DNA of 7,270 bases from Arcobacteraceae bacterium (GTDB lineage: Bacteria > Campylobacterota > Campylobacteria > Campylobacterales > Arcobacteraceae), in contig JALNYH010000043.1 in assembly GCA_023229945.1 (NCBI GenBank), positions 1 through 7,270 on the forward strand, read 5' to 3'. The translations under genes and the position numbers were made by a program. The notes beneath the pieces were generated by a model. The model was not told the DNA's origin, ran no database searches, and worked only from the letters and a program-made list of their open reading frames with translations. The number at the start of each line of letters is the position of its first letter. Position 1 is the stretch's first letter. Below are positions 1-6,985 of the stretch, one piece after another.

Positions 1-204
1 AATATTTCTAGTTTTATTATTTATTCCAAAAACTAGCCATCCTTTAGGTACTTCTCGCAAATTTGCTTCATTTGCTAATGCGGAAAAATATTTTCCAATA
101 TCTGAAGTTGAATAATCATGTTTAGCTTGTTTGAATTCGGTAACTTCATCTTCCCAGTTTTCTATTAAGTCATTTAAAATATTATTTAGTTCTACTTGGT
201 TCAT
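1..204 (-). CDS. Schlafen AlbA_2-type nucleic-acid-binding domain protein, N-terminal part, cut by the left window edge
   Basis: I translated 68 codons from the ATG at 204 to the edge; the frame is open throughout. The protein begins MNQVELNNILNDLIEN, followed by a VTEFKQAK stretch (about residues 21-28), an IGKYFSALANEANL helix (36-49) and GWLVFGINN (55-63). This ExKxA, then GKxxSALANEA, then GWLVFGI order is the start of the AlbA_2 domain (Schlafen AlbA_2 family, PF04326), usually found at the N-terminus of predicted transcriptional regulators or helicase-like proteins of 400-600 residues. Members are thought to bind DNA or RNA; some relatives have been linked to nuclease activity. The start is supported by AGAGAGG placed 5 nt upstream. 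The gene follows the membrane-protein gene after 51 bp on the same strand, so it may be the last member of the operon or have its own promoter. The C-terminal part, which would decide its role, is outside the window. Confidence 0.8.
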   Translation of the reverse strand, partial: MNQVELNNILNDLIENWEDEVTEFKQAKHDYSTSDIGKYFSALANEANLREVPKGWLVFGINNKTRNI

Positions 205-209
205 TTATA

Positions 210-216
210 CCTCTCT
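210..216 (-). promoter_or_regulatory. Ribosome binding site of the AlbA_2 gene
   Basis: On the minus strand AGAGAGG lies 5 nt before the ATG at 204. It is a good Shine-Dalgarno match and fixes the start of a gene that is cut off at the window edge. Confidence 0.7.
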
Positions 217-255
217 TAAAATAGTTCTCAATTTGTTATACAATTCATCTTTCGA

Positions 256-687
256 CTATAACTCCAATAGATAATTTTTTATAGAGTTTATAGCCAAGTC
301 TCTATTAGCTTCTCCATCACTCCCACTTAAAAGAACTGCTATATTATCTTCTACATCTTCTTGTAATAATGATAATTTATTCAGCTCATCTTTTGTCATA
401 TACTTTTCTTTGTCTTTACTGCTTTGTTGATATAGAAGATGATCATTTATTGATTCTATTAAAAGCATTTTTTCTCTATGCACATACTCTTTTGATTCTA
501 GTTTTAATATCATATATTTAGCATTTCTTAATTTATCAACTAGACTATTTCTAAAATTTTCTTTAGCTAAGTCTTGATTAATAGAATTCGCTCTATACGC
601 AAAAAAAGCAGCTATTATAGATATAACAATTGGACCCCAAGTTAAAAACATATTACTATCTTCCATTAGCTCGTTTAATAGCTTCAT
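256..687 (-). CDS. Small single-pass membrane protein with a helical cytoplasmic tail, family not recognised
   Basis: I do not recognise this 143-residue protein. A hydrophobic segment at about residues 14-32 (FLTWGPIVISIIAAFFAY) is a clear transmembrane helix or uncleaved signal anchor. It is followed by a charged, mostly helical tail (about 33-143) rich in Lys, Glu, Asn and Leu, with no visible catalytic motif. The positive residues after the helix (YRAN, KENFRN, DKLRNAK) would favour a cytoplasmic tail. The gene overlaps the end of the STAS-like gene by 32 bp if it starts at 687. In-frame ATGs at 666 (residue 8) and 651 (residue 13) are alternatives; the last would put the membrane helix right at the N-terminus. 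An AAGGG sits only 3 nt before the 687 start, which is short, and a GGAAG lies 8 nt before 651. Coupling to the ATPase/STAS pair suggests a membrane partner or sensor; this is inferred from position only. Confidence 0.7.
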   Translation of the reverse strand: MKLLNELMEDSNMFLTWGPIVISIIAAFFAYRANSINQDLAKENFRNSLVDKLRNAKYMILKLESKEYVHREKMLLIESINDHLLYQQSSKDKEKYMTKDELNKLSLLQEDVEDNIAVLLSGSDGEANRDLAINSIKNYLLEL

Positions 688-994
688 CTACCCTTTTTAA
701 CATTTCATCATTTGTTACCATTCCAATTTCAGAATTAGTGTCAATCTCAACTATTTCTATAAATTTTTCTTTACCATATTTCACAGCAATATTTCCAAAA
801 GCTTCTGATAAAAATGACGAACCCAATGAACTTTCAATACCGTCTATATTAATAACTATTTTTTTATTTTCTGAGAAAAACTTTTCAAGAACATCTTCTC
901 TAAATTCTTCACCAGAAAACTCACTCAGCTTTCTAAATCTCAATCCGGGATTTTTTGTAAATTCTTCTGCAAAATTATAGTTTTCACTTTTCAT
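656..994 (-). CDS. STAS-like domain protein (DUF4325 type)
   Basis: A small soluble protein of 112 residues from the ATG at 994 (114 if the ATG at 1000 were used). The RFRKLSEFSGEEFRE segment, a strand KKIVINIDGIE and then SSLGSSFLSEAFG are hallmarks of the DUF4325 STAS-like family. The strand plus Ser-containing loop resembles the region of SpoIIAA-type anti-anti-sigma factors that carries the phosphorylatable Ser, and the SS pair before FLSEAFG is the candidate site here. I chose the start at 994 because AGGAG lies 6 nt upstream of it, while it directly abuts the ATG at 1000. The gene then overlaps the end of the ATPase gene by 11 bp. Family members often sit beside GHKL ATPase genes, as here. 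The likely role is a regulatory partner of that ATPase; its targets cannot be read from the sequence. Family assignment is good, function is inferred. Confidence 0.82.
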   Translation of the reverse strand: MKSENYNFAEEFTKNPGLRFRKLSEFSGEEFREDVLEKFFSENKKIVINIDGIESSLGSSFLSEAFGNIAVKYGKEKFIEIVEIDTNSEIGMVTNDEMLKRVDEAIKRANGR

Positions 995-2150
995 CTCCAT
1001 CTCCTATTTTTATTTTCCATTTTATCAACATGCCATCAATGTTATTTGATAATTGTTTTTTCTCTATATGCTCTTCTTTGGTATTGTCAGAATATAAGTA
1101 TTTATAAGAACCACTACCTGATACTACAGTTAAATCACAATCAAAGCCTGAACTTTTAGCAAAGTCCTTAAATCTTTGAAATCCTTTTCCTCTATCTCGT
1201 TCTTTATATTTTTTATACTTAGACAGTTTTCCTTCAATTGCCATAGCAATTAAATCAGCATCACTGTTTATGTATTTATCGGAAAACTTATCTACTAAGC
1301 GTCTTTCAGCTTCTTCTCCCATATTTGTCTTCATAGATTCCCTTATGCCAATACCATAATCATAAAATACTAATTCTAATGTCTTAGCAATATTGTCATA
1401 ATGTCCACAGATCCACCATTTACCTTTAATTTTTCCAGGTTCTAAAAAGTCATCTCCATAAGCATGTTCAATAGCATTTCCCATAGCCTCTTTAATTGCA
1501 TCATCAAACTTATACTCTTTGATATAACTATCAAAGATAGTGACTTTTTCTTTAATGAACTTTTTTATTTTGTTTAAAAGTGAAATATCACTTTCGTGAT
1601 TACTTTCTATTGATAAAAAGTAATTATCTTTAATTGTCTGTTCTACTTGATAAGGTTTACTTATGCCAAAGTATTGCCAGTAACCAATTTTATAAAATAA
1701 ATATTTAAGTTTATCATCAGCAGTTTTCAATCCATAGTGCTTGTTGTATTTCAGCTTTTTTGATATTTTAAAATTACTTGGAACAACAAGTCTACTAACT
1801 TGGCCAGCTAGATAAAGCATACCTGCTATTGATGCAGAACTTATTAAACTATGATCGATTCTAAAATTACCTTTAATATGAGATTGCATATATTCTTCTA
1901 TTTGTTTAGAAACAAAAAAAATACTTTCTACATTATTTACAAAATCTATTTTTGATGGCAATTTAATATCATTGATTCTCTTGTTATTATTAGCAAATAA
2001 TCTTTTTTTCTTTTTCCTTTTTTCATATTTTTTCAATTGTAAATAATCTGAAGGATATGTAAATACTTCCCCCTCATTTCTTAACCTTATATACTCTTTC
2101 CATCTATTCCTACTATGCACTCGACTTTGCTTTCTTAATAAAGTATTCAA
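984..2150 (-). CDS. GHKL (HATPase) ATP-binding protein with probable N-terminal STAS-like domain
   Basis: 388 residues. The C-terminal half carries the Bergerat ATP-binding motifs: an N box EAMGNAIEHAY (about 221-231, with E221, N225 and H229), a G1 box DYGIGI (264-269) and a G2-like RGKGF (320-324), ending in a GMLIKWKI strand. There is no phospho-acceptor His box or response-regulator domain, so it is not a classical sensor histidine kinase; SpoIIAB/RsbW-type kinases are the closer comparison. Residues about 66-121 (a strand, then IDHSLISSASIAGMLYLAGQ) look like a STAS-type fold. The first 55 residues are very basic, with a KKYEKRKKKKRLF patch that could contact nucleic acid or acidic lipid. 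The start codon is TTG, overlapping the methylase stop as TTGA, with AGGAGAGG 6 nt upstream; the next in-frame Met is near residue 88. It is followed directly by the STAS-like gene, so ATP-dependent partner switching is the favoured inference. Line 1501-1560 has only 15 of 60 G or C. Confidence 0.85.
   Translation of the reverse strand: MNTLLRKQSRVHSRNRWKEYIRLRNEGEVFTYPSDYLQLKKYEKRKKKKRLFANNNKRINDIKLPSKIDFVNNVESIFFVSKQIEEYMQSHIKGNFRIDHSLISSASIAGMLYLAGQVSRLVVPSNFKISKKLKYNKHYGLKTADDKLKYLFYKIGYWQYFGISKPYQVEQTIKDNYFLSIESNHESDISLLNKIKKFIKEKVTIFDSYIKEYKFDDAIKEAMGNAIEHAYGDDFLEPGKIKGKWWICGHYDNIAKTLELVFYDYGIGIRESMKTNMGEEAERRLVDKFSDKYINSDADLIAMAIEGKLSKYKKYKERDRGKGFQRFKDFAKSSGFDCDLTVVSGSGSYKYLYSDNTKEEHIEKKQLSNNIDGMLIKWKIKIGDGDEK
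1001..1005 (-). promoter_or_regulatory. Ribosome binding site deciding the start of the STAS-like gene
   Basis: AGGAG on the minus strand is 6 nt before the ATG at 994 but has no spacing from the ATG at 1000. This favours initiation at 994. It lies inside the last codons of the ATPase gene, consistent with translational coupling. Confidence 0.65.
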
Positions 2151-5100
2151 TTTATGCCTCTCCTCTCAAACTCAGTCCATGCGACTTCATAGTCTTTTTC
2201 TCTATCGCATTTAGCGAATGGGGCTTTGTAGATTATGGTTCGCTCACACGGGCCGTTTGGCATGGTGTCGTCTTGGATGGTTCTGTGGATTTCTCCTGAT
2301 TGCATATCTATTATGTCTTCCCAGCCTAGTGGTTTTTCTTCTGTTGTTTCACCATCTTTTACTATCTTGTAGTGAGTTGCTTTTTTATCTGCTTTTCTTG
2401 GTAAACCTACTCCCGTCAATCCTTTGCTTACTGTGAAAACTATTCGTCCGTTCATATCGTAAAAGGTTTCATTTTCATTTTGTTTTAGGACTGGAAACTG
2501 GATGCGGTAGATGGTTTTTAGCTCTTCTAAGGTAAGTTTTAGCTCTTGTGCTACAAGTACATCTATCTCTACTAGTGCTTGTCTTCTTTCATAGTCTGTT
2601 CTTAGAGCTACATCTCTTTGCCAAGTTGGTGTCAGGTTTGCAAAAAAGTTATGGTTTAGTCTTGGATCATCTTTTTTTGTCCAGCTGTCTGATGTGAATT
2701 CTTTTTTGTATTGTTCTTCATAAAGTTCTGAATAATATGTTGTAAGAGATGTCAATAATAAAAGTCTATTTTTCATGTTGGCTGACAAATTGATTAAAGG
2801 TAACGCTTCAATAGTTGAATTAACAATATTAGTTGCTCCTATAACTTTAACAAAAAAATCACCAATAATTGACATTGTAGCAATATACGATTTTAATAAT
2901 TCATCATTCGTCTTAAATGTGAACGATAATACACTATTTAAATGTCCAACATTTTTTGGAATTATTGTTGATATGAGTGATCTTTCTGGATGTGGTTGAG
3001 TCATCTTTCTTATTGCTAATCTATAACATTCATTGACTTTTTTACTGCTAAATCCTGTGCTAGGAAACCTATCTATATAATCTTCAGCTACTGGTGGATA
3101 ATTTGTTCTTGCTAAATATGATTCATTTATTGATGTCAGATCAACTACATCGTAGTGGCCCTTTTCTGTACATATTTTCCTAGGTGTTTTGTATATTGGA
3201 TGTCCAACAAAAAAATGTGGACCTTGAAGGACTTGTTCAAGAACATTTACAGGAAATTTTGTGTTTCTTTCAATTGTACCATCATCTTGAGCATTAACTT
3301 CATTCCATAACTGTGTTGAAAAATAGTCACTTTGTATTTGTTTAATTTTGAAAGGATATTTTGATAGTTTATGCAATACTTCTATAAGATCTTCCGCATG
3401 AATTGCAGGCAACTTTGCATGTGTATAATCTAAATCTTCTCCATCAAAGACCAATGAAAAAAGCTTTAATTCTTCTTTTGTCACATCAATAATTCTATTT
3501 TTATGCCCTTGTACAACCCAATTATTTTCTTCATCTTTAAAACCTTGTAGCTTTGAGGATCCACTATTTTCAAAAGAAGAATCAATAGTTTTTGGTAAAA
3601 ATAGATTTGAAATAGTTTTAAATTGATATTTTTCTTTCGTATTTTGATATATATTAATACTATATTTTTCTTTATCTCCTATTTCAAATAGTTTCATGAC
3701 ATTTTGGAATTTAAAGTGATAAACAAGCTTTTCATATATTTTACTCCTAAATTTACCACCATTTGGATCATCATATATTGTATCTGGATGCAAATAGCCA
3801 CTTAATCCACTATGGTTCATTAACTTCCAACTGAGTGGGATAAAACATTTATATAGATTTACTTTACCATCAATTAGAGGATAATTACTGTTGGATCCTA
3901 GAAATGATTGTGTTGCTGATGAACCCTCAAATTCAGCTATATAATCATTCGATAAATTAAGAAATTTATTAAAAGTCTCTTCTCTTAGGACATTTAGTTT
4001 ACTTGCACTAAATTTTCGTATATCAAAAAGTGGATTAGCTTCACCCATTATTCCACCTTCATTCCAATCAACCTTTAACCACGGAGGATTCCCAAGAATC
4101 AAATCAAACCCACCTTTTTTAGCAAACACATCAGCAAACTCCAACTCCCAATGCAAAAACTTCTGCTTCTTACTTACCTCTTGAACTACTTGAAGCCGTT
4201 GGTTTTTCTCTATCTGCTCTGCTACATCTATAAAGCCTAGTTCTGTTAGTTGTGTAGCTCTTATCTCATCATCTATTGTATCACTAAAGAGATTCTTATC
4301 AAAGTTCATAATGATGTCATCTTTTTTTTCTACAAGTAGAGATATATCTCTTAAAAATTCAGCTCTTGTTGGTAGAAGTTCTGCTTGCTCTATTGGCCAA
4401 AACCATAAACTACACCAGTAATCCATCACTAACTTTAGTCGCATATATGGTGAAGAACTTTTTACATCTCGTGAGAGTTTTTCTTGCATAAACACACTGT
4501 CTTTATACTCTATATTTGTCTCTTGCTTTTTAGCTTTTGGTTGTCCCCAAACATATAGAGTATCTGTAGTTTTTTTCTTCATATCATCTAAGTGTCTAGT
4601 TTGCTCTTGCCAAAGTTTATCTATAGCTAGACTAAGAGAAAGAAGAGATTTTACTTCTGTAGATGTATGAGGTTTTATAAACTCTTTTCGCCATTTGTTT
4701 ATATGTTCTATCTTCTCTTTTTTAAGTGATTTTACTACTTTGTCTGTATAAGATGCCATCGCTTTATCGCCCACTAAAAAGTGATAGATTTGAGTCTCTT
4801 TTTTTCTTCCTGCACTTTTAGTATCTTCTTTTTCATCTTCTTCAACTGTTACAAGTGGTAGTTTAGTAGGATCTTCAAAAAGTGAGCCCGTTGATTGGGC
4901 TAATGTAGTCTCTCTTTTTTTAGCTAACCATAGTGACTTTGGAGCTAATCTTTTTGGAGCATCTTCATACCAGATTAGTGCTTTTTTAGTCGCACGGAGT
5001 TGGTGTGTTTCATACACCTCTCGTCTTGCACCTATAAGTGAGTTTCCATTTTCAAGCTGAAAACCAAACCATGGTACAAACGAACCGCTAAGAGCATTAA

Positions 5101-6985
5101 GCCATAGTGAGATTTCTGCAAGTTCAACAGCTGTAGGATTAAGATCAACTCCATAAACATTGTTGTCTGCTATGTGCATCTTTACTTTTTGTAGCTCTTC
5201 TATGTATCTGTCATGTGGGATTTTATCACTTGACTCTACTTGTTTTTGGTGCAGATAAGCTTCACTTAGTTGGTTTATAGCTTCATTCAAAAAGGCAGCT
5301 GAACCCATTGCTGGCTCACATACTGTTAAGTTTAGTATCTCATCAGCACTTTTTCCAATTTTACCATCTTCATCTATTTCTAGTAGCTCTTTAAGTGCAT
5401 ACTTTACAAGTGACTTGGTTAGAACTTCTGGAGTGTAGTATGAAGCTGATTTTTCTCTGTCTCTTCCTGCTAAACGATATATAAAAGAACCTGTTTTATA
5501 TCTTCTTATAGCATCGCCATCAAATACTCTCTCTTCCTCTTTGTATTCGCCAAGTTGAGCTTCTGTGACAAAATAAGCATTTTCAAGCGGTGTTGGGTTA
5601 GTTCCTGCTTTTTTCACTTCATAAAGTGTCTCTTTAGCAATGAAGCCTTTATAGCTTAAAAGTGCTTCATACACAGCTCCAAGTTGATTGATTCCAAGAT
5701 TGGCATAAGAGATTCGTCCTCTTCCTTTATTTCCTTTTTTAACTCTAGAAAGAGACAAACTTTGGATAATCTCTTGCCAAACATGGTTTCTAAGTTTCAC
5801 CCCATTTAAGATAGGTGTTTTAGCTGGATCAAATAGATGTGATCTAAGTGGTGAAATCGCAAATAATTCTTTTCTACCTTCAAAAACTTTATGACTTACT
5901 CTTCCATTATAAATCATATCAAAAAGAAGTCTTATGCTATCATCAAAGAAGTAACCATTTTTGTCACTGTCAGTAAGTAGTGGCATCAGTTCCAAATCTC
6001 TTAAAGTTTCTAGAGAATAACCTTTTACAAATGCTTGCGACTTACTAGGTATAAAGCCTAGTTCTGGACGAGATTCTATGTAGAAGAGAAATAGCATTCT
6101 GTACATGTAACGAAGTGCTTCTCTTGTTAAGTCACTCTCTATATTTGGAGTTTGTAAAAAGTTTGGATTGTTTTGTAGATGATAATATATTGCTTCATTA
6201 CCAAGAAGTTCTACTGCACTTCTTAGTGAGTATTTTAAATCTTCCGTAACACCAAAAGCATGTTTATGAGAGTTTTCATCAAGGGTATCAAGCAGACTTA
6301 GTCCATCTGTTGGAGCTAAGGAGTCAGTATGTAAAAGAACGCTGATTGCTTTTAGCATAGCGTCTTCTTTACGAGCTATGATATCTTCTATATCAAATCG
6401 CAAGTAGCGTTTTTGAGCCCATTTTGCTCTCTCTATGAGAACTATTTGAAAAGGACTAACCAACACTACCCATCTAGGAGGTTCTTGAAGTGTAAAGATA
6501 TGAGAAGTTATGATATCGTCATAGTTTAACTCATTGTTACAACTGTCTAACTCTTTTAACTGCTCTTTGACTATAGAACTTGTAAGTACATCACAACTCT
6601 CATCACAATAACTCTCAACTATCCATAGATAAGGGCTACCATCACTTTTATCTACACTGCCTATTAGTGGAACTGCTAATTCATCTAACTCTTTTGTGAT
6701 ATATGAGAACTGATAGCCAAAAATACCAAGAAATATTTTATAAAACTCTCTTGAAGCTTGAAGTTTCTCTTGAGTATTGTTACTCTTTTTAGAAAGCTCT
6801 TTTAGTAGCTCTAAATAACTTGGTCCAATTCCGCGTAACTTTTTAAATGGCGTTTTATATACGTCACTTTCATTCTCTTGTGTCTGCCATGAGGAAATTG
6901 TGTCTTGAATATTACCTTCAAATACTTCATTTAGATAGTGGTTTGTATAAAATTCATTTTCATTTGTAATGCCCACTAAATTCAT
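2147..6985 (-). CDS. drmMI: Large Eco57I/type IIG-like adenine-N6 DNA methyltransferase, DISARM DrmMI-like
   Basis: 1612 residues, transferring a methyl group from SAM to adenine in DNA. Motifs in order: motif X region SASYYTPEVLTKSLVKYAL (513-531); motif I EPAMGSAAF (557-565), a variant of DPAxGSG; motif II YGVDLNPTAVELAEISLWL (611-629); catalytic motif IV NPPW (966-969). A long segment of about 335 residues separates motifs II and IV and includes an acidic, probably disordered linker (about 700-730). Residues 970-1420 fit a target-recognition domain, including HFFVGHPIYKTPRK and a DFFVKVIGATNIVNSTIEALPL stretch typical of type IIG specificity regions. Residues about 80-200 resemble a type IIG nuclease-like N-domain, but the usual ExK reads WIVES, so cleavage is doubtful. 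The N-terminus (GITNENEFYTNHYL), size and motif set fit DrmMI of class 1 DISARM; PglX of BREX or a free-standing type IIG enzyme are alternatives. The ATG at 6985 has AAGGGAG 6 nt upstream and overlaps the preceding stop as ATGA. Methylase function is near certain, the DrmMI label moderately so. Confidence 0.85.
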   Translation of the reverse strand: MNLVGITNENEFYTNHYLNEVFEGNIQDTISSWQTQENESDVYKTPFKKLRGIGPSYLELLKELSKKSNNTQEKLQASREFYKIFLGIFGYQFSYITKELDELAVPLIGSVDKSDGSPYLWIVESYCDESCDVLTSSIVKEQLKELDSCNNELNYDDIITSHIFTLQEPPRWVVLVSPFQIVLIERAKWAQKRYLRFDIEDIIARKEDAMLKAISVLLHTDSLAPTDGLSLLDTLDENSHKHAFGVTEDLKYSLRSAVELLGNEAIYYHLQNNPNFLQTPNIESDLTREALRYMYRMLFLFYIESRPELGFIPSKSQAFVKGYSLETLRDLELMPLLTDSDKNGYFFDDSIRLLFDMIYNGRVSHKVFEGRKELFAISPLRSHLFDPAKTPILNGVKLRNHVWQEIIQSLSLSRVKKGNKGRGRISYANLGINQLGAVYEALLSYKGFIAKETLYEVKKAGTNPTPLENAYFVTEAQLGEYKEEERVFDGDAIRRYKTGSFIYRLAGRDREKSASYYTPEVLTKSLVKYALKELLEIDEDGKIGKSADEILNLTVCEPAMGSAAFLNEAINQLSEAYLHQKQVESSDKIPHDRYIEELQKVKMHIADNNVYGVDLNPTAVELAEISLWLNALSGSFVPWFGFQLENGNSLIGARREVYETHQLRATKKALIWYEDAPKRLAPKSLWLAKKRETTLAQSTGSLFEDPTKLPLVTVEEDEKEDTKSAGRKKETQIYHFLVGDKAMASYTDKVVKSLKKEKIEHINKWRKEFIKPHTSTEVKSLLSLSLAIDKLWQEQTRHLDDMKKKTTDTLYVWGQPKAKKQETNIEYKDSVFMQEKLSRDVKSSSPYMRLKLVMDYWCSLWFWPIEQAELLPTRAEFLRDISLLVEKKDDIIMNFDKNLFSDTIDDEIRATQLTELGFIDVAEQIEKNQRLQVVQEVSKKQKFLHWELEFADVFAKKGGFDLILGNPPWLKVDWNEGGIMGEANPLFDIRKFSASKLNVLREETFNKFLNLSNDYIAEFEGSSATQSFLGSNSNYPLIDGKVNLYKCFIPLSWKLMNHSGLSGYLHPDTIYDDPNGGKFRSKIYEKLVYHFKFQNVMKLFEIGDKEKYSINIYQNTKEKYQFKTISNLFLPKTIDSSFENSGSSKLQGFKDEENNWVVQGHKNRIIDVTKEELKLFSLVFDGEDLDYTHAKLPAIHAEDLIEVLHKLSKYPFKIKQIQSDYFSTQLWNEVNAQDDGTIERNTKFPVNVLEQVLQGPHFFVGHPIYKTPRKICTEKGHYDVVDLTSINESYLARTNYPPVAEDYIDRFPSTGFSSKKVNECYRLAIRKMTQPHPERSLISTIIPKNVGHLNSVLSFTFKTNDELLKSYIATMSIIGDFFVKVIGATNIVNSTIEALPLINLSANMKNRLLLLTSLTTYYSELYEEQYKKEFTSDSWTKKDDPRLNHNFFANLTPTWQRDVALRTDYERRQALVEIDVLVAQELKLTLEELKTIYRIQFPVLKQNENETFYDMNGRIVFTVSKGLTGVGLPRKADKKATHYKIVKDGETTEEKPLGWEDIIDMQSGEIHRTIQDDTMPNGPCERTIIYKAPFAKCDREKDYEVAWTEFERRGIN
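2157..2164 (-). promoter_or_regulatory. Strong ribosome binding site for a TTG start
   Basis: AGGAGAGG on the minus strand lies within the final codons of the methylase gene, 6 nt before the TTG at 2150. A near-consensus site at ideal spacing supports the rare TTG start, since no ATG occurs in this frame until about residue 88. Confidence 0.7.
2752..4020 (-). other. AT-rich target-recognition segment inside the methylase gene
   Basis: Hand counts of 60-base lines give 9 G/C at 3601, 13 at 3661, 14 at 2881 and 15 at each of 2821, 3301 and 3841, against 23 at 5041 and at 5101, 25 at 4141 and 25 at 2161. The change begins shortly after the NPPW motif and ends near residue 1412, so it coincides with the predicted DNA-specificity region. 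Reading frame is intact across both edges. A likely reason is replacement of the specificity domain by recombination. Confidence 0.6.

Noticed and set aside
205..255. Possible terminator or promoter in the 51 bp gap (TTGT-ATA-ACAA, TATAAC at 235-240)
   Set aside because: The stem is only 4 bp without a GC core or T-tract, so it is not a terminator. TATAAC is a fair -10 but no -35 is seen at proper spacing, and such hexamers are common in this AT-rich DNA.
630..980. Plus-strand open frame of 116 codons
   Set aside because: It is the antisense shadow of the STAS-like gene; it has no ribosome site or recognisable domain and lies within a conserved minus-strand gene.
2218..2436. Plus-strand open frame rich in Leu, Cys and Trp that looks membrane-like
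   Set aside because: It lies opposite the methylase C-terminus; its hydrophobic look comes from reading the complement of charged codons.
2775..2999. Plus-strand open frame of 74 codons
   Set aside because: It is antisense to the methylase target-recognition region, with no supporting signal.
4322..4329. Eight-A run in the methylase (and an eight-T coding-strand run at 1914-1921 in the ATPase) as phase-variation tracts
   Set aside because: Runs of 7-8 A/T are frequent across this AT-rich window and all frames are intact; no G/C tract or longer repeat of the usual phase-variable kind is present.
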